Below are positions 1 to 8,251 of a DNA stretch of 64,000 bases, in pieces. A program made the position numbers and the translations under genes. The notes under the pieces were generated by a model. It made no database searches, had not been told where the DNA came from, and saw nothing but the letters and a program-made list of their open reading frames with translations. Source of the stretch: F23-B02 sp963613665 (GTDB taxonomy: Bacteria; Bacillota; Clostridia; Oscillospirales; Oscillospiraceae); the NCBI GenBank assembly GCA_963613665.1, contig CAVEAL010000007.1, positions 26,206-90,205 on the forward strand, in the 5' to 3' direction. The stretch's first letter is position 1, and each line of letters starts with the position of its first letter.

Positions 1-192
1 GTGTGTGGGCTGATGCGGTTTCTTGCCTCTGCGGGCTGTCAAAGGGGCTACAATGAGGGTCGGGCAATAGAAGTTGCCGGTGTTGTTTTGCAGCAAAAGA
101 ACAGGGCGTGTGCCGCCCTGTTCTGAGCCAAAATAGGGATTTAAGTTCGCCAGATAGATATCGCCGCGGCGATATGTCCAGTTCTCCTTCAA
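1..192 (-). CDS. mazF: MazF/PemK-type mRNA interferase toxin (3' end outside window)
   Basis: The reverse strand encodes a protein beginning LKENWTYRRGDIYLANLNP and continuing with GSEQGGTRPVLLLQNNTG and YCPTLIVAPLTA. This is the classic MazF N-terminal half (RRGDIY, GSEQGG.RPVL, N..G). MazF toxins cleave mRNA at short motifs and are normally held by a small antitoxin. I choose the TTG at 192 because AAAGGAG (202-208) lies 9 nt upstream; the TTG at 198 is too close and the frame is closed by TAG shortly before. The gene runs off the window at its 3' end, so about the last half is unseen. No antitoxin gene is evident upstream; many Firmicutes MazF copies on mobile elements also stand alone. 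Confidence 0.85.
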   Translation of the reverse strand, partial: MKENWTYRRGDIYLANLNPYFGSEQGGTRPVLLLQNNTGNFYCPTLIVAPLTARRGKKPHQPTH

Positions 193-659
193 GGGCAAGG
201 ACTCCTTTCTGTTTTGGTATGTACAGCCCTAATTTGTCCTCGACACCCCAGAGCCGTGGGAAATCATCAGGCGGCGGCTGGCTGTGCCGCTCCATGGGAT
301 TTGAACCCCTCCGAGGATCGCTCCGAGCTGCCCCCATTGCGTGAAGAAGCTGTGGCTGGACAGAAGTATCGTTAGCCCTGCATACGGTCATGGCCGAATC
401 GGGAACCGCCCGATTTTTGCAGTCGGTTTTATCGCTCGTTCACGGGAGCTGCGCTGATTGGATGTTGTCCGCGCTCGTGAAGGTCTTGGCGCACCGCTGT
501 GCTGGCTTGTGCTCTCGCACATATGCAGGAATGTACCTGATGAATGAGTATGAAATTTTCAAGGAACAGTCAGCTTTCGCTGTGATTTAATTTTAGAAGA
601 CCATGGGCAGGTTTTGAATATAACGTTGGTAACATCCGCGTTACCATTAGTAACGTCAG
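193..659. other. Intergenic stretch without a recognisable gene
   Basis: No open frame here has a convincing start, SD and family resemblance. Two small structures are visible. AATCGGG and CCCGATT flank AACCG near 398-418 and are followed by TTT, a terminator-like shape on the + strand. GGTAAC-ATCCGC-GTTACC lies near 627-644, just downstream of the XRE gene, and could end its transcript. Confidence 0.4.
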
Positions 660-959
660 CTACAGCCGCTCCCTGAATTTCTCTAACTGCCCGATCAATG
701 CCTGAATATCTGTTTTCAGTGCAGTGGAATCCGGCGCAGTGTATGTGATAGTTCCGAGAACAAGGTAGTCGATGGATACACCGAACAGGTCTGAGAGGAC
801 AATCAGCACATCAACTGAGCAGCCTTTCTTCCCCGACTCAATGAGGCTGATAAAACCACGAGAAACATTCATGTGTTCTGCCAGATCATCCTGCGTGAAG
901 TTCTTTGCGATGCGAAGCTCACGAATCCGCGCTCCGCTGGCCTTCGTGTTGTAATACAT
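660..959 (-). CDS. XRE-family helix-turn-helix transcriptional regulator
   Basis: A 99-residue protein. Residues about 8-65 form a Cro/CI-type HTH: IRELRIAKNFTQDDLAEHM, then VSRGFISLIESGKKG as recognition helix and turn, then DVLIVLSDLFGVSIDYLV. The tail (about 75-99) looks helical and may mediate dimers. The start is ATG at 959, with CGGAGG six bases upstream. That SD lies inside a long inverted repeat (see the entry at 960-1007), suggesting that translation or the preceding transcript is controlled there. It shares orientation with mazF and the regulator to its right. It probably regulates nearby genes or itself; the target cannot be read from the sequence. Confidence 0.9.
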   Translation of the reverse strand: MYYNTKASGARIRELRIAKNFTQDDLAEHMNVSRGFISLIESGKKGCSVDVLIVLSDLFGVSIDYLVLGTITYTAPDSTALKTDIQALIGQLEKFRERL

Positions 960-1007
960 AAAAAACCTCCGTGAATTTGAAATGTGGGAATTTCAAACAC
1001 ACGGAGG
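960..1007 (-). promoter_or_regulatory. Terminator-like hairpin that contains the SD of the XRE gene
   Basis: On the minus strand CCTCCGTG (1007-1000) and TTTGAAAT pair with ATTTCAAA and CACGGAGG (973-966), 16 of 18 positions, around a 6-nt loop. Six T residues and then the ATG follow. The 3' arm is itself the SD (GGAGG). The structure could terminate transcription or hide the ribosome site. As DNA, the inner TTTGAAAT/ATTTCAAA palindrome could be an operator for autoregulation. Confidence 0.6.
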
Positions 1008-1403
1008 TGGAGAACGGCAATGAAGCCCTAAAGACGCAGAAAAGCCCGCAGCATGATTACTGCGGGCAGAATGGGGCAATGTGAGATTGTGGTGGGGCGG
1101 CGCATCCGAAAGAGGCCGCAAGGCATACGGGGCACTTACAACCGCGCTCCGTAAAAAAGAAAATAAGAGTCCCGGCAGGAGCCACGCCCCTGCCGGCATA
1201 CAGCCGCCCATAAAGATCACCCGTCCGGTTCCATTCCGGCTTGTTCAGCCGGTAACAGGATCATACCAGACGGGTGGTCTCGGCCTGAGCCTTATTTCAG
1301 CTTAAATTATGCAGCAGTTTTGCCGCAATAAAGCTGCGCCGTAGCCCTCATTTATGCAGCACGAGTACCCTCACCAGCGCCGCACGAAAAGCTCATAGGT
1401 GCA
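1008..1403 (-). other. Structured intergenic region, possible non-coding RNA or leader
   Basis: No gene seen. Three strong inverted repeats lie in a row: ACCCGTC (1219-1225) with GACGGGT (1269-1275), enclosing CCGGC/GCCGG (1236-1252); CCGGCAGG/CCTGCCGG (1172-1196), followed on the minus strand by a T-rich stretch; and GCCCGCAG/CTGCGGGC (1044-1067), followed by TTTT. Read leftward, this could be a structured RNA ending in terminators, lying between the regulator and the XRE gene. No known RNA family was recognised. Confidence 0.35.
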
Positions 1404-2708
1404 TCATTTTCTCTCCCATAATTGCTGCACAAACGCAATCTGTTCTTCACTCATGTATGATTTCGCGGTTTGCAGGAAGCTCTTTGCCAGTTCGGTACCA
1501 CCTCTGTGGTACATGATAAGGATCATGTCGGTGTTTAGTTCGCTGTCATAAGGATCGAGACTCATCGCATCGACTACCGCACGGTGCGCTGCGCAATAAT
1601 CGCCCTGCTCCATCTTACGCTCAATGTAGCACTTGATAATCCGAAGAAAGATGTTGTGATAATACGCCGTTTTAGGCATCAGCCAATGCTGATAGGAGAT
1701 CTTAGAAAATAAATCACCGCGGTATAGTTCGACTGCTCCCTGATAAAGTTCACATTGTGCCTTCGAATTTGCCTCTGACTCCATACGACGGCAGTTATCC
1801 TCAAAACGGTCAAAATCTGCATAGATGGTATACTCCGGATTGATGACAAACGTTCCATGACGCCCAACGATCAAATCCTCCAAATCAATGATGCTCAGAA
1901 TACGACGGAGACGATAAGCAATATTGCTGACAGAGCGATACGGATTGTCCATTACATCACCCGGCCAAAGTGCCTCTGCTAATCGCTCAACCTTTAGTGG
2001 CCGTTTCATATTCGTGATGATAAGGGCTAAGAGGTTCAAGCAAAGGTCAGAAGAGATATCTTCTTCCGTAAGCGATCCCTTTGCGTTCCTGATCTCCAAA
2101 TCACCGAGGCAGTTCACATAGACATCGTGGTCACTGTATTTTGACACCCGCTGTGCCGCTGCAATGGACTGGCTCAGCTTGATTTCATTCAGTTCCACAA
2201 CAACCGCATAGGAAACAATGAAGAGAAACGTCGGATCGTCCTGAAAGCGCGTCGGGTCATCTACTGCGATGTAGCCTTGATTGATGCGCTTGGAAAACGG
2301 AGCTGCCAATATGGATTTCACACCGTACCGCTGAAAGAATTGATATTCATCTGGGTGTGTATCCTTGATTGCCTCCATATCCGGTATGACAACAGGTCTG
2401 TTAAGCGACAGAAATTTGCACCAACGAGGAAAGCTCTCTACAGCAAGATACTGGAGCATGTTCTTTTGGTGCTCCACACCCTCCGCACACCATTCGTATG
2501 TAAGCAGGCCGATTTTCAAATCCTAGTCCGCTTCTACGACGGAAGCTCTGGCAGCGCCGTAAAACTCCGCCGCACCTTGCAGCAGACCATGGATGATATC
2601 TTCCGAATCTTCCAAGCTGCGCAGGCTTTCTTCCAGCATTCTTAGTCCTTCATGGAAAGCATTGTAGCTTTCGGGATAGGGCCGTTCCTCAAATCCGCAT
2701 TTTCCCAT
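1404..2708 (-). pseudogene. GAF / winged-helix / BTAD transcriptional regulator interrupted by an in-frame amber codon
   Basis: ATG at 2708, with AAAGGAG 8 nt upstream, opens a frame that runs 61 codons to TAG (2525-2523) and then continues in the same frame for 372 codons. The two parts join into one plausible protein. A helical N-terminus is followed by a GAF sensor domain with FYGAARASVVEAD before the stop and LLTYEWCAEGV after it. Then come an OmpR/PhoB-type winged helix (LNLLALIITNMKRPLKVERL, ALWPG, YRLRRIL) and a BTAD-like helical repeat domain (YRGDLFS to the end). GAF domains of this type often have Trp at the stop position (motif E.DW), and TGG to TAG is one change. A shortened product could start at TTG 2519 but would lack the first GAF strands. 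It may have controlled the polysaccharide operon that ends just upstream; that is inference from position. Confidence 0.75.
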
Positions 2709-2738
2709 TTTACACACTCCTTTGTTTTCAAAAATGCG

Positions 2739-2773
2739 CAGAAGCTGCCCAATATCAATCGGACAGCTTCTGA
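2739..2773 (-). terminator. Possible terminator after the polysaccharide operon
   Basis: AGAAGCTG and CAGCTTCT form an 8-bp stem, extended by CC/GG after one mismatch, around a loop of about 10 nt. On the minus strand it is followed by GCGCATTTTTG. It lies between the last polysaccharide gene (ends 2823) and the regulator (starts 2708). Confidence 0.5.
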
Positions 2774-2822
2774 CGTAAACCGTACAGACAAGCTGAACGG
2801 ATTGTTACAACGATGTTTACTT

Positions 2823-4556
2823 TTAATCCATTATCCCGTACCGCTTCATCAGCTCAATGCGCTCCTTGGCCAGCTTGATGGAACCGGAGGCGCTGTTGTC
2901 CGTGCCAGCCTGCTTTTCGCTGGCGTAGTGAGCAATGCGCTGCCCCCATGCGACCGGCAGCAGATACGGATGCTTTTTGAGGTAGGGATAATTTCGCTCC
3001 AGATACTCTCTCTTCGGGAACACTGTGCTCAAAACACTGCTCTTCTCGCCGGTGCGGCTGGCCTTGACGGCGTTCAGCGTCACAGTCGAAGAATGGAGTC
3101 TGGTATAGTCGTTGGAGCCGTACACGCCGCCGCCAAGGGTGTCATGCAGCAGCGGCTCCACGTCGATGGAAGCGTCCCACGGCGCAGATAGGGCAAAGTC
3201 AATGCCTAGATAGTCTCTAGCAATGCGGAACGCCGCCGCGGCAAAGGTCGCCGCATGGACGCTGGCACACTGGTCATGCAGACGCTGCCAGTCGATCTCA
3301 TCGTGATACTCCCGCGCCCACAGGCCGATGTCGCAGAACTGCCGCAGGCCGATGCCGCTGCGCACAAAGTGCTTGTAGGCGTGCAGAATCAGGTACAGCA
3401 GATGTTCGTGTGGCGGCATGGTCAAGAAGCCATCTACCTCGATGGGCTGTATGTCCGCGAAAAAATGGTTCAGCTCGTCGTGGGCATCCTCAGCAGAATC
3501 AAATAAATGCCGGTGCAGCTCGATATAAAGCGGGCTGTCCTTCTTTGTGTAAGACACCTCGTCCGCCGTGGACAGTTCGTCGGCAGGCGTATCGGTGGTC
3601 AGTCCGTTGGCAAGAAGTTGCTTGTAGCAGGTCATAAACTCCGCATCGGGAATGTACAGGTCATCGTCCGCGCTGATGCGGTGATCCTTCAGCGGATACA
3701 GGCGGCTGCAAAGCTGCCCCTTGACCACGATGGGGTGCAGCCCCGCCGAACGCAGTTTCCGATAAAGGTCGGCAAACTCCGCCGAGCGTACCGTCTGGTT
3801 CAGCACCTGTCCAATGACCTGCTGCTTGGTCACTGCGAACAAAGTGGCATTTTCTTCAGCGGCAGGAGTCTTGCGGACAGTCTCAAAGAGGATCGGCAGC
3901 AGCTTCTGCTGGTTGGCCAGCGTGAAAATGGCAGGCCAATCCACGCCTTCGGCGGGCAGGTCGCCGCTGGTGACGGCAGCCTTGGCAATATGGAGAAATT
4001 GCGTTTCGTTGGTGGTCAGGGTCATGTTCGTGTGCCGAACCCTTTCTTTGCGTTTTTCGATGGCGTGGGCGATGAGCAGCGAGGTAGAGCCAATGAATGC
4101 GCCCAGCGTGTTGCAGATCACGTCGTCCACTTCCGCCGTGCCAAGGGCATAGCGGTACTGGGCATACTCGATTCCTGCGCTGAGAATGCAGCCGATGAGC
4201 ATCGCAAGAATGATCCTGCTCCAGCGGTACCACTTCTGCGGCAAGGCATTGGACAGCGTTAGCCCCAGCGGGAAAAAGAGAAACACGTTCATCAGCATCT
4301 CGCGGTAAAGTTCCGGCTGTTGCCGCGTAGCGGTGAAAGTGGCGAAAGGTGTGAGAACGACCTCATAATCGCCGGGTGTGCGATTCAGAATGGTGGCGTA
4401 GAGGACAACGGCGGTTGAAAGGCTGAAGATAACCGCGTTGATTGCAGCCCATCGCTTCTTTTTGAAGTGTTGGTAGAGAATTGCCCAAATGAGTATCAAT
4501 ATCAGCATGAAGAAACATGCCGACCATAAGTTCATTGCGTAGATCCGTTGAAACAT
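2823..4556 (-). CDS. VanZ-like membrane domain fused to a nucleotidyltransferase-family domain
   Basis: A 577-residue protein with two parts. Residues about 1-170 hold five hydrophobic helices with VanZ-like features (ILNRTPGDYEVVLTPF, NVFLFFPLGLTL, GIEYAQ, VDDVICNTLGAFIG). VanZ-family proteins act at the envelope and can affect glycopeptide susceptibility. Residues about 185-560 resemble the NTP_transf_5 family, with HPIVVKGQLCSRLYP and the acidic HRISADDDLYIPDAEF near residue 290, then YIELHRHLF and LILHAYKHF. Such domains occur beside polysaccharide and peptide-modification genes; their reaction is mostly unknown. It is the last gene of the leftward polysaccharide operon, 7 nt after the FrhB-like gene. 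The fusion suggests a membrane-tethered transferase acting on a lipid-linked glycan (inference). Confidence 0.75.
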   Translation of the reverse strand: MFQRIYAMNLWSACFFMLILILIWAILYQHFKKKRWAAINAVIFSLSTAVVLYATILNRTPGDYEVVLTPFATFTATRQQPELYREMLMNVFLFFPLGLTLSNALPQKWYRWSRIILAMLIGCILSAGIEYAQYRYALGTAEVDDVICNTLGAFIGSTSLLIAHAIEKRKERVRHTNMTLTTNETQFLHIAKAAVTSGDLPAEGVDWPAIFTLANQQKLLPILFETVRKTPAAEENATLFAVTKQQVIGQVLNQTVRSAEFADLYRKLRSAGLHPIVVKGQLCSRLYPLKDHRISADDDLYIPDAEFMTCYKQLLANGLTTDTPADELSTADEVSYTKKDSPLYIELHRHLFDSAEDAHDELNHFFADIQPIEVDGFLTMPPHEHLLYLILHAYKHFVRSGIGLRQFCDIGLWAREYHDEIDWQRLHDQCASVHAATFAAAAFRIARDYLGIDFALSAPWDASIDVEPLLHDTLGGGVYGSNDYTRLHSSTVTLNAVKASRTGEKSSVLSTVFPKREYLERNYPYLKKHPYLLPVAWGQRIAHYASEKQAGTDNSASGSIKLAKERIELMKRYGIMD

Positions 4557-4562
4557 ATTAGA

Positions 4563-5726
4563 CTACCGTGTCAGTCGATGGATCGCACGTGCCAACAGGC
4601 TTTTGTTCCACCGCTCTCTCGCCAGTTCTTCCTTTGTCGGCTCACAGCAGGAAGAAACCAACTCATCAAAAGAAATTTTGCCATAACCTGCCCAGAATTC
4701 GTCATAGCGCGCAGGCTTTTGAATCGGTGTAAGTACCGCTGGATTAAAAGTAAAAGCACTGTCTGCGGCAGTTGTAGTCTGAAGCTTGTCTTTGCAACTC
4801 TCCAGCAGAGCGCGTCCCTTATCGCTATGCAGCAGGATCAAAGATGTTCCCTGCGGATTATAAGCCTCCGGCTGAATGCCTTTTACACCCCAATAATCCG
4901 CCAGTGTGATATCGCTGCAACGCTCGATACCCTTAAACTTGCATGAGAAGCACGAACTGCGGGAATACAGCCCTTTGATGAATCCGCGCTGATAGGGATT
5001 TTCTGCGGCAGGCTGCCGGAATTCCTTGCTGTTGTCAAATTCAGCACAGATATAATAGCCTTCCCAACCGTTTGCCTTGTTGCGGAAGGAAAACCCGGTC
5101 AGAGTTCCGTCATGCTGTCTCTTCAAGGCCGCCGTATAGTCTTTCCATACCATAGGTGATGGAACACTGTGACAGGCAATGTCCTGCGTGATCAGTGTTT
5201 CATACTCCCGACCAAGATAGCTTTTCAGCGCCGCGATCTGGCACGGCACTCCACTGAAATAGACCCAGCGCCCATCAGCCAGCGCTTTCTTTACCTGTAA
5301 ATAGCAGTCCGTCGGAATGTGGCTTTGAACATACTTAGAACTGCAAAGAGTGGCAAGCTCCGAAAGCGTTTCAGCAGCGGTATGTATCACATCAAAATTC
5401 TCATTGAATGCTGCGCCAAATACAATTCCGCCCCGGCGGATGATTTCCGCCGCCAGTACCGGAAAAATTGCGCCAGAGGAAGAACCGGGTAGAAGCGTCT
5501 CGTCCTTGGCATATCCAGTCAGAATATCTGTATGCGCAGATACATGTTGCGGCATGTAAACGGGACATTTCTGAGTACAAAGACTGCAATCCGTACACTT
5601 CGCCGTATCGACAATCGGATGCAGAAAGCCGTGCGAGTCTGCCTGCATCTGAATTGCGCCTGACGGGCAGATTGCCGCACACATACCGCAGCCGGTACAA
5701 ATATCAGATTTTTGAGTGACGTTCAT
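4563..5726 (-). CDS. FrhB-family Fe-S protein (coenzyme F420 hydrogenase beta-subunit-like)
   Basis: 387 residues. The N-terminus is a two-cluster ferredoxin: CTGCGMCAAICP (about 12-23) and CTDCSLCTQKCP (about 43-54). The rest follows the FrhB_FdhB pattern: LPGSSSGAIFPVLAAEIIRRGG, CSSKYVQS, YFSGVPCQIAALKSYL, and a cysteine-rich SCFSCKFKGIERCSDITLADYWG. In polysaccharide operons this family usually sits with a polysaccharide pyruvyltransferase, as here, but its chemistry is not established. It probably provides redox or flavin-dependent sugar modification (inference). The start overlaps the preceding acyltransferase end by about 20 bp, which supports translational coupling. Confidence 0.85.
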   Translation of the reverse strand: MNVTQKSDICTGCGMCAAICPSGAIQMQADSHGFLHPIVDTAKCTDCSLCTQKCPVYMPQHVSAHTDILTGYAKDETLLPGSSSGAIFPVLAAEIIRRGGIVFGAAFNENFDVIHTAAETLSELATLCSSKYVQSHIPTDCYLQVKKALADGRWVYFSGVPCQIAALKSYLGREYETLITQDIACHSVPSPMVWKDYTAALKRQHDGTLTGFSFRNKANGWEGYYICAEFDNSKEFRQPAAENPYQRGFIKGLYSRSSCFSCKFKGIERCSDITLADYWGVKGIQPEAYNPQGTSLILLHSDKGRALLESCKDKLQTTTAADSAFTFNPAVLTPIQKPARYDEFWAGYGKISFDELVSSCCEPTKEELARERWNKSLLARAIHRLTR

Positions 5727-6726
5727 ACGTAAGTCTCCTTCGGTTCTTCAAGGAGTGATAGCCAAAGCCCAATATCAGGCATACTACTGTCGTAATCGTA
5801 AACAGGAGAAAGTTCGCATCAACAACTCTCCGCAGCGCAAGAATGGCAAGCGGATGCCAGAAATATGTAAAGTTTGCAGTATCACGGCAAGCCGAAGCAA
5901 GCTTGCTTTTCCCTTCAAGCGGATAAGCCAGACAAATCTGAAACAGAAGAAACAGTAGAGGATAAAGGAATAGAGTGATCTCGATTGTTCTTGACATCCC
6001 CGTGACTGTCACAGCAATGATCTCAGACACAAATAACAGTGTCGCCAGCGCGGTCACAAACAGCAGATGTTTCTTGGAAATGTGCAGTTTCAGCTTTCTC
6101 TCCGAAATTACCCATCCGAGAACAGTAAAAGGAAATCCCATAAGGAATATCCGTCGAATGCTCAAAAACCATCCACTGTCAAACAGCACATTTAAGACGG
6201 GCAGCCTGCTGCCAATGCCATAATACGATGTCCCCAGTAGACCAATGGTATAACAAATGACTGCCAATGGAAGCAAGACTTTCGTCAGCTTCAGTTTGCA
6301 GATCAGGCCGATTATTACCATGGAATAGATAATGCCTACCATATACCACAGATGGTAGTAGCTGCCACTGAACAGAAAGTCCATCAGCATCCATTTCTTC
6401 GATTCGTGCAGTAACGCTGGATGCGATAGGAAAATTACAGTAAAATAGGCCAGTGATAGAATAGTGTACAATTTGACAGTTTTCCAAATGACTGCTGCTA
6501 TAGTCGGACGTCCTTCGTTTGATATATATATATATATATATATATTACGCAGGAAGTAACCACTTGTACAGAAGAAAAATGGAACTGCCACGCGAGTCAG
6601 AATCTGAATATTGCCATTGCTGTAGCTTGAAAACCATGTGATCGCCTGTGTATGAATTGCGACCACCAGAATTGCCGCAAACAGGCGCGCTATGTCGATA
6701 CTGTTGATGCGACGATTATCCGTCAT
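5704..6726 (-). CDS. Membrane acyltransferase family 3, phase-variable candidate, frame open (ON)
   Basis: 340 residues with about ten hydrophobic helices. The N-terminus INSIDIARLFAAILVVAIHT is the acyltransferase-3 signature with the conserved His in helix 1, and PFFFCTSGYF matches the family's second conserved segment. Such enzymes O-acetylate or otherwise acylate surface glycans at the membrane. Directly after GYFLR the frame reads through a perfect (AT)12 tract encoding alternating Ile and Tyr, so a two-base slip would abolish the product. As sequenced the whole frame is open. It overlaps the flippase end (start 6726, stop 6716). The Ile/Tyr run falls in or beside a membrane helix, where it should be tolerated. 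Confidence 0.85.
   Translation of the reverse strand: MTDNRRINSIDIARLFAAILVVAIHTQAITWFSSYSNGNIQILTRVAVPFFFCTSGYFLRNIYIYIYISNEGRPTIAAVIWKTVKLYTILSLAYFTVIFLSHPALLHESKKWMLMDFLFSGSYYHLWYMVGIIYSMVIIGLICKLKLTKVLLPLAVICYTIGLLGTSYYGIGSRLPVLNVLFDSGWFLSIRRIFLMGFPFTVLGWVISERKLKLHISKKHLLFVTALATLLFVSEIIAVTVTGMSRTIEITLFLYPLLFLLFQICLAYPLEGKSKLASACRDTANFTYFWHPLAILALRRVVDANFLLFTITTVVCLILGFGYHSLKNRRRLTYERHSKI
6522..6545. repeat. (AT)12 dinucleotide microsatellite inside an acyltransferase gene
   Basis: Twenty-four uninterrupted AT bases, 12 units, lie inside the coding sequence. In the gene they read AAT ATA TAT and so on, giving N-I-Y-I-Y-I-Y-I. Twelve units keep the frame open; 11 or 13 would close it, while 9 or 15 would keep it. 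Slipped-strand mispairing in such tracts is a well known ON/OFF switch. Confidence 0.9.
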
Positions 6727-8251
6727 GGTGTTCCCCCTTCAAGCGCACGCAGATTTTTGATATAGGTGTCCTAATGAACGCCTTCTCATAATCGTTCGTC
6801 ATAAAGAAATATGCCAATACCCAATAGATAACGGTGTAGGCCGCAGCAAGCGCAAAGAAGACGAACCAGTTATCAATGTGAATGTGCTCTAACATAAACC
6901 ATCCTGCAGCTCCCACCACGAACATGACGGGGCACATATGCAGGATGTTCTTCCAGAACAGCGGAATATCGATGCCGATTTTCTTGTAATAGTACCAGTT
7001 GATTATCAGAATATTGCCAATTACATAAGCGACGCAGGTTGCCATTGCTGCACCTATGATGCCGTATTTTTCTACCCACCAAAAGGTCAAGCCGATATTT
7101 AGAATTGCAATGCCAAGATAGACCAGAGAACGAAATCTATGTCGGTTCATGGCATAGAGAATGTTCAAACCGGTATTCTGTATGAGCGGAACCGTTACGG
7201 GAATCATCACTAAGAGCGCAACATAATAAGCTTCCTCATAGCCAGCACCTGCCCAGATAACGATAAACTGCCGTCCAAATGCGACAAACGCTGAGACAAT
7301 AAAGGAGATCAGAAGGAACTGTAGACGTCCCACCTTGATAAACAGCGCGGTGAACTCTGAAGACGGGGTGTCCTTGACCGCCATGTTTGTCACTCTCGGC
7401 ATAAGCACACCGCTGATTGCCGTGGAAAGACTAGTAACATAGCTGTTGAAGGTCGCACCGACGTTATAAATTGCAGTAGCGACAGAGCCAATCGCCCAGC
7501 CGATGATGAGTTTATCCGTAGACCAGAAGAGGATATCTACGATATTCGCCAAGAATACAAACAGGGAAAAGCGGATGATCTCACTGAGCAGACCGCCGCC
7601 CACACGCTGAAAGCTGGGACGAATCCCAATTCTGCGGATCACATAGACCGTGTAAATGGCATAGGTCACAAAATTGAGAGCCGTCGCAGAAAGAACAAGG
7701 CCAATGGAGCCGAAACCCAGAAACAGAAGTACAAGATTCAGGCAGGGCGATACGACGCTGGTGATCAGGGAGATCGTCTTGCTGAAAATGAACTTTTCGT
7801 GCGCGAGGATCATGGAGCTGAACACATTGAACGGCATGAAAACCGCCGTGTTCAGTGTCATCAGACGCACCAGCCGTTCCAGAAGTACCAGCTCATCCGG
7901 TGTCAAGGAGCGGCCATATGCCCCCAAGTGGAACGAACAGAATGTGCCTATGATCAGGACTGCCGCGCCAATGACAGAGTATATCTTGATAAACAGGCCG
8001 AAAACGCGACGTTCACCGTCCAAATCCCCCTCCGCCCGATACTTGGAAAGATAGCGGATAATGGAACCACCAATGCCGAAATTCAGCAGGCCGATATAGC
8101 CCATAACCGATTGCGCGATCCCGTAAATACCGTACTCGGCCTGTCCCAGCATACGGAGCATAATGGGCGTATAGATGAATGGGATCAGATTGCCGATCAG
8201 CAGATTCAGATAGGACAGCAGCGCGCCTGCTTTGATCTCGTCACGTTTCAT
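6716..8251 (-). CDS. Polysaccharide flippase / MATE-MOP family exporter (Wzx-like)
   Basis: 511 residues with about 12-14 hydrophobic helices. The start MKRDEIKAGALLSYLNLLIGNLIPFIYTPIMLRMLGQAEYG is typical of the polysaccharide transport branch of the MOP superfamily (Wzx/RfbX). It would flip undecaprenyl-linked repeat units to the outer membrane face for polymerisation by the EpsG-like protein encoded upstream. The start ATG at 8251 overlaps the pyruvyltransferase stop. No SSR is seen in it. The substrate cannot be read from sequence. Confidence 0.9.
   Translation of the reverse strand: MKRDEIKAGALLSYLNLLIGNLIPFIYTPIMLRMLGQAEYGIYGIAQSVMGYIGLLNFGIGGSIIRYLSKYRAEGDLDGERRVFGLFIKIYSVIGAAVLIIGTFCSFHLGAYGRSLTPDELVLLERLVRLMTLNTAVFMPFNVFSSMILAHEKFIFSKTISLITSVVSPCLNLVLLFLGFGSIGLVLSATALNFVTYAIYTVYVIRRIGIRPSFQRVGGGLLSEIIRFSLFVFLANIVDILFWSTDKLIIGWAIGSVATAIYNVGATFNSYVTSLSTAISGVLMPRVTNMAVKDTPSSEFTALFIKVGRLQFLLISFIVSAFVAFGRQFIVIWAGAGYEEAYYVALLVMIPVTVPLIQNTGLNILYAMNRHRFRSLVYLGIAILNIGLTFWWVEKYGIIGAAMATCVAYVIGNILIINWYYYKKIGIDIPLFWKNILHMCPVMFVVGAAGWFMLEHIHIDNWFVFFALAAAYTVIYWVLAYFFMTNDYEKAFIRTPISKICVRLKGEHHDG

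Noticed and set aside
296..316. GGTTCAAATCC-like T-loop suggesting a tRNA
   Set aside because: No acceptor stem, anticodon arm or D arm can be built around it on either strand.
660..2708. XRE gene as antitoxin for mazF
   Set aside because: It lies about 470 bp away, has a different fold from usual MazF antitoxins and its own leader, so pairing is not supported.
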